This document shows positions 10,801 through 22,800 of a stretch of DNA of 64,000 nt, one piece after another. Source of the stretch: Branchiostoma floridae (lineage: Eukaryota > Chordata > Leptocardii > Amphioxiformes > Branchiostomatidae). Where the stretch lies: positions 1,477,376 through 1,541,375 of the forward strand of contig NC_049997.1 of assembly GCF_000003815.2 (NCBI RefSeq), read 5' to 3'. The notes beneath the pieces are model-generated. The model was not told where the DNA came from and searched no databases. It saw nothing but the letters and a program-made list of their open reading frames with translations. The stretch's first letter is position 1; every line of letters begins with the position of its first letter. Position numbers and translations under genes: made by a program.

Positions 10801-13800
10801 TGGCTGAGTTGCAACCTCGACAAGTGCCAAGGAAGCCGGCGGATGGTGACCTGAATCCTACTTTTCTAGCCTAGCTACCGTTAAACAAAGTAGAACTAGA
10901 ACTAGTGTTAGTGAATTCAACAGAACTTTTGAACTGATATCAGACAAAACACACTTAATAAATAGATTAAAAAACACATAAGGTTGATTATATGCCATGG
11001 CGTATGGTTGGAATATGCCCTGGTCGACTGTCCGATGAGCAGGAACGTCCGATGGCGATGTTCCGACCCAAGAGCTCCCTCAGGAACAGGTAGGTCTTCA
11101 TGCTGAGTTGCGCCCTTGACGGTACGAGCAGCAGTGTTTCCAGGAAAAAGCCGGCGGACGAAAACCTAAATTCCTAGCCTACAAAAGTAGCTAATGATGT
11201 CTTAATTAATAATCAACTTATCGTAATTACGGTGATCTTTACCATGGCGGTAAAATGTATTGTACTCAGATGATGATGATTGTACACGTTTGCCATGGAC
11301 TCAAAAATTCTAAGGATTTAATAAAACCGCCTTGAGGAACCATATAGTAGTAACTCTACTCAAAACATTAATTAATAACAAGAGATTTTACCGGATCAAT
11401 TCTTGTCTTCCACTTATCGCCAAACACGATAATGNNNNNNNNNNNNNNNNNNNNNNNNNNNNNNNNNNNNNNNNNNNNNNNNNNNNNNNNNNNNNNNNNN
11501 NNNNNNNNNNNNNNNNNNNNNNNNNNNNNNNNNNCTCGCACGCCGACGGGAAACACGCCCTTGTAGTTTCCAGAGCCTAAACAGAAATTCGTTACCCTCA
11601 TAATTGCGAGCACAAGTAATGTACTAAATAAAGCATCGGATATGTTGACCATGCATAAATTTGACAGAAAGAGACAGTTTCGACGGGCACGTCTGATGGA
11701 CAAAACATTTATTTCTGCATGGGCCCTTCCCTCTTTTAGATTTATCCCGGTTCCTGGTTGCCACAAATTTTCCGTCTTACCAAGTAACCTCCTTGGTCTT
11801 ACCGGTATTAGATTTCGAACTGCAAGTCTTTCGTTTATTTTTTGCGAGCCATGTTTCGGGGTTCTTCGAACGCCGGCGACAGAACCTCATTTATAGACAA
11901 GTATCAAGTTATTTTTGCTGTCAGTTTTCCTCTTTGCTGGTTGGCTGTCAAAAATGATTGAATTTGCGTCCTGCAAAGTTTCAGACAGTCCGGCGCGGGC
12001 GGCACGATCTTCAAACAACCGCGATCTGTCAATCAAGATCGCGCATCGTGGGAGAGTGTACATTTGTAGTGGCCGTCCTCGGAGCTGCTGTTTCGCGCGC
12101 GATCAGAAGCCGATGTATCAAATCGTATAATCTATAGTTCAGTTTCATTCAGATCCCAAACTGTTCTCGCTATTTTTGTTACAGTGCACAAATTTTAGTT
12201 AAATCTTCGGCTTAATCAATCGCAGTTTGAACCCGCAGAGAAGTTGTACCGCTAGCATTCATGTTTGTTTACACGTAAGGTACGTTCGGGTCCAACATCT
12301 TTTTTAGCATGCGCTGTGCTTTACATTTTGCCGTATTTTTCTTTGTTCCGTGGATACATAAAAACGCTGACACAGTTTTGTAACATCGGATATCATTGCT
12401 AGCTTTTCAAACTGCGTTACAATCATATACGAGTATTCACTTAGCTACTACGTAGATCGCAGTTTTGTGAGCTGTTTTTCTAATCGCACGGACTGTTTTG
12501 GCTCGGGAAATTGGAAACTACACGTGTTTCCCGTCGATGTGTGAGTTTTTGAAGCAATACAAAAAATATCGGTATTTGCCGACAAGTGCAAGACAAGAAT
12601 CGATCTCGATAAAATCTGTCATTTATCTGCTAAAGAATATAACAATTGGTTTCTCAGGCCGGCTTTTCTTCACCCGTACCTGGAAATTTCGCATGATCAA
12701 AAATGTCGATTGTACCCGGCCGTGTCAGACGATTTCCCCGGTGTCATTATTGACCACGATGCCATTTTCTTACATTTATCAAATGAAACCCGTAGAAAAT
12801 AACGATCTAAGAAATGAGTCGCTAAAGCACTGAAAGTCCGTATATAAGTCCCTCCCAGTCTCAGATCGGTCGAGCGGTTAGAGCCCAAATAACAACGTGA
12901 TAAATTTAAACAATATGGCCACAGTCGGCTCGAGTAGACAACACTGAATTTCTTTTTAGCAATTAATCTTCAACAAGAATGACTCATACTCTAATCATTG
13001 CCAACCCCTTTTAGGTTTGTGTGTGTATTTAAGCTGTTCAGAAGAGCAATTATTAAGTTAACAACTTTCCCCTCCCAGAAGCGTGGCATATCCACGTAAG
13101 CTGCGTATTTCGGGGGTCAACGACCTGCCGCAACATCGCAACGAAAACTCGCACACTAGGAGGTGACAAAATTGCTATTGTCTTGTCGGGGTACAAAATA
13201 AACATGAAACCTGACCCCATCTCATACATATCATTAACGCTGACGCTGACTGGTCAGCGTTTGACTCTGACGAATTCTGACGGGCGTCTGACGATGTCTG
13301 ACGGTTTCTGACCAGTCACTGACGATTTCTGACGCGTCACTGACGATTTCTGACGCGTCACTGACGCTGACGGGTGTTAACTATAACGCGATCGCCGCTG
13401 TAAGTAGAGTAGTCCCTTCACTTGTCAACAACTGATTTCCAAGGGAGCCTGCAACAAATAATGGAACATAATAAAACGTATGGGTGTGGTGATAACGTAT
13501 CTGATTGACTCAAAATAGGATTGACGACCAGACATAGTAAACTCCACACCTGTCCTTAAAGCCTATTTTGAGTCTTGTATCTGGGCTCTAAAGGTTTCTT
13601 GGTAACGCTGGTTCACCTTTATCCGTTCGGTGACCTATATCCGTTGTTTTTAAATACAGGATATTTAAGCATATCAAGTCACCATGTGGCAGTTTTAAAC
13701 TGCAATATCCTGGAAAAGTTGCAATTTGAAACCAACGTCCTTCGACATGATATCCCTAAATTCCTTTTTTTTTAAAGCAACGGATAAAGGTCATCCAATG

Positions 13801-16800
13801 AATAAAGGTGAACTAGCGTTAACAGGACTTGGGTGAAAGTCAGAGTTATGTGTTTGCCATAAGGAGGTTTACCGGATATGTAATATAAATAAATAAATAA
13901 ACAAATATTTTGCCATTAATATGTAATGTAAAATTGATGTAATGACCCGCCTGTTCCTCGATGTATATGGTGTCATTGTGTCAATACTTCGCTCACTCGG
14001 TGGTTTTATTCGTGGTTATGGCAAAGGATCAGGCATTATGACACCATATACATCTCGGGGCATTAACCCTTAATTCTAACTGCATTATGACCTCAGTTAG
14101 TCAGAGTTATGTGTTTGCCATAAGGAGGTTTACCGGGTATGTAATGTAAATAAATAAATCAACAAATATTTTGCCATTAATATGTAATGTAAGATTGATG
14201 TAAGAATATTGTTTATGAGAAATTATTAAAATTAGGATGTGATCAGCATGATAACTAACCGCCAATATTAACATACGGTTTCTTCAGGTCAAATATTTGA
14301 ATGTTCTAATCATGACATTTACAACTTAGAAGCTTGCTATTGTGTAAGTTGTAGTATACTGGGATATTTGTTCCTTGTGCATTTATTCTTTTTGCTTCTT
14401 TGTAGCAATTTATCATAAATGGAGAAATGTCTGTTTTAGTTTTCGCAGTGACTGCTTCTCCGCAAACTCAAAACCAGTGCAAATTTTGGGGTTTGTCTTT
14501 ACCTCGCCAGTCTCCTTGTGTAAGTGCTACATGTACATACATTGTACTATATATTGCAGTGAAGATGCTTGAAAAAGTTGAGCAAAGCACAAACTGAACA
14601 TGGACCCAACGTTTGAATATTGGATAGTACACATTTATCGAGCAGTGCTATACATCAAGAGGGTAGATATGGTTACATCAGTGACAGTTGATCATGCCAG
14701 CACTGCTGAAAATGACTATTCCCTCCATCTGTAGCACCCTTGCCGTGTCCTAGTCATGCAGGTTTCTGACTTGCTATGCAAAAAGATGCAGGATTTCCAT
14801 TATTGTGCAGTATGTGACACTTGTGCTACCGAAACTCAAAACCAATGTGAACACTACGTTTTCTCCCTACCACATCATTACATCCCCGCAAATATAAATA
14901 CATTAACAGTACAGTATGTCATTAGTTACTAGAAACCTGAATTCAATTCTTACATGTAGATATCATAGTGATAGTAACTCCTAGCCTAACCTCTGTGCCA
15001 CACAATTTAAGTTGGATTTTGCACGTATGTTAATCAGTGTTGGTAGTAAACATAGTACATACTCCTGCGTCCTGTGTNNNNNNNNNNNNNNNNNNNNNNN
15101 NNNNNNNNNNNNNNNNNNNNNNNNNNNNNNNNNNNNNNNNNNNNNNNNNNNNNNNNNNNNNNNNNNNNNNNNNNNNNNNNNNNNNNNNNNNNNNNNNNNN
15201 NNNNNNNNNNNNNNNNNNNNNNNNNNNNNNNNNNNNNNNNNNNNNNNNNNNNNNNNNNNNNNNNNNNNNNNNNNNNNNNNNNNNNNNNNNNNNNNNNNNN
15301 NNNNNNNNNNNNNNNNNNNNNNNNNNNNNNNNNNNNNNNNNNNNNNNNNNNNNNNNNNNNNNNNNNNNNNNNNNNNGGGGGGGGGAAATTCCAGGTATTG
15401 GTTGGTGGGTGTTGAAGTGGGGGGGGGGGAGTTTCAGGTATTGGTCTGTGTGTGTTGAAGGGGGGGTCCAGTAGATGTGGACTCTCAGAGAGATGTCCTG
15501 CTGGATGATGGGAAGTACATTAAGGAGAGTTCTGTCCACCTTTTTCTCTGATATGAACTGGATGTCAAAGTCCATGGATGTGACTTAAACTGGTTGATGA
15601 ATTCTGGCACATTATAGCACTTTTATGCTCAGAACATACTCCACTGAAACTCTCATGATAGGATGATGCAGTGAACTTAATCTAGTTGTACATTTTACAA
15701 ATTACCTTCAACTATAAGCAACATGCCGCACTTTCAAGGCAGCAGTCATGAACAGCATGCTGATATCCCTCTGTGTTGTCAGCCTATTTGTCTCCTTATT
15801 GTTAGCGCATGCTAGTGCGCCTGGCGTGAAAGGGGAACTCGGAGTACATCCATTTGTTTTGCTGTCTTTCAGATGGCAGGGAAGCTTTTAGTAAAGGATG
15901 GGCCTGCCCCCGGGGATTGTAAGCTCTCTCACCACCAGCCATGTGGCACACCATCTTCCATTCTCTCTTGATTTCACATACAGTAATAAAGCAGACTTCA
16001 GCACTGCATACATCTTTTTGATACAGGTTAATAGAGTTTACTGCAGAAGTAAAAGGCTTTGCAATAAATCAGGACAAGCCCAAATAGGCCTCATTCCTTT
16101 TCCATGTGGAAGTCAGGTCATGTCAACACTTTTTGTTGCCCTTACCTTGCAGCTACCGGTAGCTAATTTAATTGGATCATAACCCACTTGGCCATCAATT
16201 GTTTTACAACTGTTCTACAATTGTTACTGTATGGTCATATGTATCTAATTTTATAAAGTAGTAAGGTTTCTACAAAGTAGAATCACATATATCTTGGAAG
16301 CTCATCTTTGTTGATAGTAATCATAATGCTAAACTTTCTGCTAAACACTAACACTGTATATTCAGGTGCTACAGAACGCTCAATATACTTTGGCCATGCC
16401 ACAGGTATGGTTTAAATATCTTGCTTTTCCTGACATTTCTTCTCCTGCAAAATCGTCAAATCGATTCGTCTCTGTCATTCCTGGACTGAATGACCTGTAA
16501 TTTGGCATCAGAGTAGAGTGGGCCAATACCCAGGTGCTCTCTTTCATCTTTTTTTAAAATGATTTCATTAAAAGGTTTTTAAGTCATTTATAGACCAAAA
16601 ATGTGTCTCTTGCCCCCTATACCCTGGTGTTACAATCAAGTGACCTGAAATTTTGTAAAGAGGTGCATTAAATATTTATTCGAAGGATCCATGTATAATA
16701 TTTGACATAAACCACTTCAAAACTAGAGTTTCACAAACCCATGCCTTTGCCAAATGATTTTATCTTTACAACTGGTGTATTGATTGTGTCCGTCATTGAT

Positions 16801-19800
16801 TATGCAAATAATTTCCTCATTTGCGTCAATTATGCATAAACATATTAGTTGATCCCCATTATGCATAGATTATGTTACTGTAAATGCAGTAATGTTCGCA
16901 GTGGTTTAATGTTCGCGGTTTTCGCGGTGGACACTTCACTGTGAACTTAAAGTGCATGGTGCTCCGTGTGAACTTCAAAACAACCGCGAACGGTCCTCTT
17001 TCTCGCTACCCGAAATTGAATCCCTGCGAATCTAAATGTTCAGAAAGAAGCTGGCTTTGATCACATTTTCTGATAATTCATGCAAATGTGTGTAATGCAG
17101 AATTTGTTCCTGTGTCCACATGAGTTTCAGTTTTACTTTAATTGCCAAATTGTATTGCTGTATTGTACTGTATCACTAGAGTTTTGGCCGAAGTCTATAG
17201 AAAACAAAAGATAATCCCAACATGTACCGACCCTAATTTTTTCAGGACTGAAACAGGAAACACAACATTTTTTTTCCTAGGCCTAATGATTTATTTGGGG
17301 GTGATTCTGGATTCCTAAGCTTGGAGTGCCCAGGTCAACGACCCCACCACCTGACAGGTGTGCCTGGCTGATCCAATTAGTGACCAGCCAATGAGGTCAC
17401 TCATTGTGCTGGAAGAGTCCATTGTTGCGGAGGGGGCGTTTTTTAAATTCACTCTGGTGATAATGCCAAAAAGTCAGTCCCATGAATTGCAGATACTGTC
17501 CCCTGTTACGGAAGATGGATGGATTCACTGATGCATGTTTACAATCTGCTCTGCCTTTACTCATTGGGGAACAGAAAACAGATGGCGTGACATCTAGAAA
17601 GCTATTGATGTGACTTGTCGACCAACAGATAAGCAATATCAAGAAAAATGCTTTAAAGATGAGGGAGAGAGTCATGTCCATTCGTGCAACCAGCGCGCCT
17701 GGATGATGATGATGAAAGATGGCTGCAATTGTCTCATCCCCTACACTTCAAGATCACATGTCAATTGTTTGTGGCAGTGAAGACTTAGGCCCACTTTACA
17801 TTACGCTTTTCGCGTCAGCGGTGAAATTTCCCGCTGTCGGGATGCCGCTATCGGGACCTCTTTACACACCGCCCGGAAATCTGGCAGGACACCCGCGATG
17901 CTTAGGGCATGCGGTAGTGACCTTACCTGACCCACTGTGACATAAGGCGCGAATCAAATATATGGCGGGAGAGCCGCCACCACATTTGTTGCTCGCCGTG
18001 TTTCAGGTGTTTTTCTTTACGTGTCTCATTCGAGTTATGTCCAACATGAGGCAGGGAGCAAGGCTAGCGCACAGGAGACGCCTGAGATACCGGGAGATGT
18101 TGATGGGACGTCGCCCAGCTAGAATTCACCCTGCTTACCCCGCTGCCCTTGCTTTGGCAATGGCGATCGAGGTGGCGATCCTATCAACCAGACGATTTGG
18201 AGTTACATAAGGTTACCGGCGACCTTTTGGCAGAAGTTTGTCCAGGGCACACTGTGTGATGCAGAATTCTACAAATTAGCTTTATGCTAATTGCTGAACC
18301 CTGACCTCCCGCTAACGCGAGCCCGACGAGTTCTCTTTATACACAGTTTGAAGTTGACGGGGACTCCCGCTGAGCCTACGGGCGTACACTTCGGAGTGGA
18401 CGGGAGAAAATTTGAAGATAGCGGGACTACGTTAACGGGAACTCTCTTTACACGGGGCTCCCGCAAACGCAGTCCCACTAACGCGAAAAGCGTAATGTAA
18501 AGTGGACCTTAGTCTACCAATGTATACATTTATTGCCTACATGTATTTGCCATCCATTGTGTGTCATTATAGCCAGTGTGCATGTTGCCTCGGACCAATA
18601 TGGTTGGGTACCAGCATTATGGCAGACTGGATAGAAAAACAGGATTGAAAAATAATCAGTGGACGTGCCTGTTAAACTGTTTACACGAAATCTGAAAATT
18701 GCTGCTTGTAAATTTGCCACAAATTGGCCACAAAGCCAATTCTGTATGAGGCTGGACTGACGTATGTCCCACAAGATCCACTGCTACATGGCTGTTGTAT
18801 ACATTTGAGTTTTCATTCACATATCCTTCAGAATTGACTCATATTTNNNNNNNNNNNNNNNNNNNNNNNNNNNNNNNNNNNNNNNNNNNNNNNNNNNNNN
18901 NNNNNNNNNNNNNNNNNNNNNNNNNNNNNNNNNNNNNNNNNNNNNNGCACTGGCTTTGATTCACATCAAGTACCTGAATTGGTTGTGGAATTATCTACAG
19001 TCATTTATTCTACAACAGCATGTCAATGGGTGGCACATAAATGGCACTGGATTTGTGAGAGCATGTAACTGTGAGAAATCAATGATTACTGGACACTTAA
19101 GACAGGAGTACTGTTCAGCCTTCTTTAAGAAGGTCACAGCAATCAAGTGGTTATTCTTCTGTTCAGGATATTGAGGTAAAAGCATATTTAAAAGTGAAAG
19201 AAAAGTTAAAGCAGCTACTTCAGGTACTACCAGTAGATGATAAAATTTGCTGCAAAAGAAGGAAGGCAGTTGAAAGCAGATAATGACTATGTTATTTGAC
19301 AGTTTGTAACTTTCATGGAACAAAAGCAGATTGCTCACCTCGAATGTACGTCGTGTATTACTCACGACAAGTAAAATTTTATGGCAAAAATATTCTGAAT
19401 AACAAAATCATTGTGTTCAACAATAGAAATGATGTTGACATTGAGATGTACATGTACATTTTACCACATTACTTTATATTCATGATATTTCCAAACATTA
19501 CATAAACAATTCACATGATATGGTCCCCCTATTATTTGGTGGTACTAATAAATACAGCATGGTAGGATGTAGACAAACTAAAAGTTTTTGTATCAGTTGA
19601 TTACAATAATGTACAACAGTTGCATTATCATTCCCTGACTATTGTTATCCAATGAAATAAGGTAGATACCTCATACCATGCAAACAAATGATCAAGCATT
19701 TTCATATAACCTTACAATTTGAGCACCTTAAAATTCAGAATAACAGAAAATGGTTGTAGGTTCTTTAGCATTCTTGATATTGCTGAGAACAGTGTGAGGA

Positions 19801-22800
19801 CCATGATTTTTCCTGCACTAGATTCTTTAATTAGATTAAGATTTAGGTTTGAAATGGAGTTAAAATTAAAGATTAGAACCATCTATAAACTGGAGTTTGG
19901 CAACCTCATACCTGCATAAAATATTTAGAGCTGTTTTAAATTTTATGCAAATGACTTACACATTTACATGATTTATGCATGGTAACTAATGTTCACCATT
20001 GACTAAAGTACTCATGTCACAAGAAAAAAATTTGCATCATTTAAGTATCATTAAGCAGTTTTGCCATTTTTGCAAGATCATGCAAATCAATTCTACATTT
20101 GCATATTTGGTATCTGTGTAATACTATGTTCCACCTATCATAAACTACATAATACAGTTTCTTGCAGAGACTTGCAGCACCCACAATGTACATATGTACC
20201 TACCTACCTGCAATGTACCCTAGTCCCTATAAGACCTCTGTATGTCTCTGTGGTGCTCAGTGCAGTGGGCGAGGGTCGACGGGGGAAAACTGCGACTTCG
20301 CTTTTAATCCCCTGCTTCCCTGTAGTCGTATCAGTCTACTGGTATAAACTGTCTGTCTTGTACGTTTTGTATGTCTTTCTTATTTGGATGTGTCAAGTTG
20401 GCAGGAGTGGGTTGGTGGGAGCTCGGCGGACAAGTAACCTGTCGTGGGTAACTTGACACATCCCTTTTTCTTTCCTTCTTCTCTTGTATGTTCCTTGAAA
20501 TGATATAAAAAAAATGAAAACAGTGAAAAAACGTCTTGTCTCTCTTGTCTAGTTTTCTTTCTTTTTTGATTTTGTTATACCCCCATTAAAAACGGGATTG
20601 TTGGGGGGAGGGGGTCAAGGTAGATGGAGAATGCAAGACTTACAATGTATATGCTTACCTTGGTATTCCCCTGACTTCTTCGGGTAAGTTTAAAGCAGCC
20701 AGGAAATATTTAAAGACTAAAGCCATGAGAGCTTTATTCAAACTGAAGTCACTTTTATTCTCTGAAAAGAACATTCCAATTCATTTAGGAATGAGCCTTT
20801 TCAACAAGTTTGTATTGCCTATTCTACTGTACGGAGCCGAACTCACATGTTTTGACCAAACTTCTAAAACAATCAAAATTATAGTATCCAAACAAATTCC
20901 AGAATCTTCACCCAAAACTGTTTCCTCTTCCTTTTTAAACAAACTCCATTTAGAGGGAGATCTCCCTGCAACTGTTAGAAAGAGTGTGTCTTCGGACCTC
21001 AATCATACTTACGTCATCCATTTTAAGAAAAGATAAGACAAGGATAGATTATTGAAACTGGCATCAGGAATGAAATTAGAAAGTGACAACTTCGCAATTG
21101 AAAACATACGACTTCCTTCACATATCAGTATCCCAGAATTTGATACCATTGACATGAATTTCCAAAAATTTTTACTTGGAGTACATGCAAAATCATCAAA
21201 TGACGGCATCCGTGGTGAGTTAGGAACCTTTCCCATTTCGATCAACGCTGAGATACAATTAATCAAATACTGGCACTGTCTAGCAAACTTACCCGAAGAT
21301 TCTTTACTACGTGAAGCATATGATGTTTTACTTTCCGGTGAATACGATCGGACAAATCACGTAACTGACATTCTCAACTATAATGGTTTTGGGTATGTAT
21401 GGACAAACCCGAGGTTGTATCATGTTAATATGCTAATCGACCAATTACGACTCCGTTTACAGGATATATACATTCAAGAATGGCATTCTTCTATCCAGAA
21501 TAACTCAAAACTTTCCATTTATTCTACGCTAAAGGAAAGATACGGACAAAAGAAGTATCTTTCGAATGTACACAATTTCGAACTTCGTAGAGCAATTACA
21601 AAGATAAGAATCTGTAGTCACAAACTAAATATAGAAACCGGAAGATATTCTAAAATTCCCCGTGACCAGAGGTTTTGTCCATTCTGTCAAAATGAGATCG
21701 AAGACGAACGTCACTTCGTTATGGATTGTTCTCGATATGATGATAAACGCACAGAGCTGTTCACATTAATTTCCACTTGCTCTAAAGACTTTGCTACTCT
21801 CTGTTCGATAGATAAATTCAAGTACATTCTGGGAGGCGATAATCCACATTGTGTACAAGTAGGCAAATATATCCACGATTGTTTATACCGTAGAACCAAT
21901 AGTGTAAATGACATGCTAGACCCTTTATGTTGATGTATCCATACCTATAGATATCCATATATATGTGTTTAGTTGTACTGTAAGTAGTTGTTATACATGT
22001 AGACCTTACGAAAGTCGCTTTACTTTTGTCGTGTCAATAAAGATTGTATGCCTCCAGTTTGAAAGGAATATGCTATTGATATATACATGTTGCTAAAACA
22101 TCAAGTTTGAAGTTATAGTTCAGATGATGTATAGGGTAGCGACCGTTTCCATTTCAATGGGCCACAAAAATTTGTGCCATCACTATAGCAGGGGGCTAGA
22201 CTACTCTTACTGGTTATGGTATCCAACTGTCATAGTCTTTCCCAAACCCAGAGTGCTGAGCAAAGAAAACAGCATGTATACCATTTCATATTAAGAAAGT
22301 TTATTTGCAAGTTCATGCCTGTAGGCTAATAGAGTTAAGGTAGCAGAACACAGTTTTCGGCCTATGGGGATTTCTATAGTTAAGGGCCTCAAGGTGACTA
22401 GCTTCGACGCAATGAAAAGTATAGTAGGGTGCACTTTTGGAATACCAAAATCGGATATGTTTGAGTTGAAGGTACAAGCCACAATATATTAAAAAACAAA
22501 AAAATACTGTCGGCGTATCGTCTTCTCACGCCCTCTTTGAAATGCCCCTCTGCGGAGGTCACAGAACTGCAGCCGACTCACGCTAGAAGGGCAGTCGCGT
22601 AATGGGGCGCATTTATACACAAAATAGAAAACTTTCACAATCCAAACCATACAGTCTCAGAGTCGACACCTTCCGTGACCACGTAGCACAGGTTATATCT
22701 GGCTGCCCCTCAAATAAGGCTTTTTACCTCTCCTTCAACAAGTTTATCCGTACTATTTTATGTACCCGCGTCATACACCCCGGGGTTCGCCCACTAATAC

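Larger units (their letters stand above)
8228..13400. mobile_element. 5.2-kb TA-flanked transposon-like element with subterminal TGACG repeats
   Basis: The left end CAGCGGCG..., then ATAGTTAACACCCGTCA, matches the reverse complement of the right end (TGACGGGTGTTAACTATAAC ... CGCCGCTG). Both ends are flanked by TA (8226-8227, 13401-13402), consistent with TA duplication. Next to each end are arrays of CTGACGATTTCTGACGCGTC (8258-8370 and 13232-13372), in the same orientation at both ends rather than inverted. The interior holds two N gaps, an imperfect ~300-bp tandem duplication (10640-10870 and 10918-11180) and TATA-like boxes at 9335 and 12841. No transposase was recognised, so it is either a large non-autonomous element or carries an unrecognised cargo. 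Confidence 0.75.

Noticed and set aside
12850-12885. A-box-like GGTCGAGCGGTTAGAGC after a TATA-like box
   Set aside because: Resembles the 5' part of Ser/Leu tRNAs, but no B box follows at the right distance.
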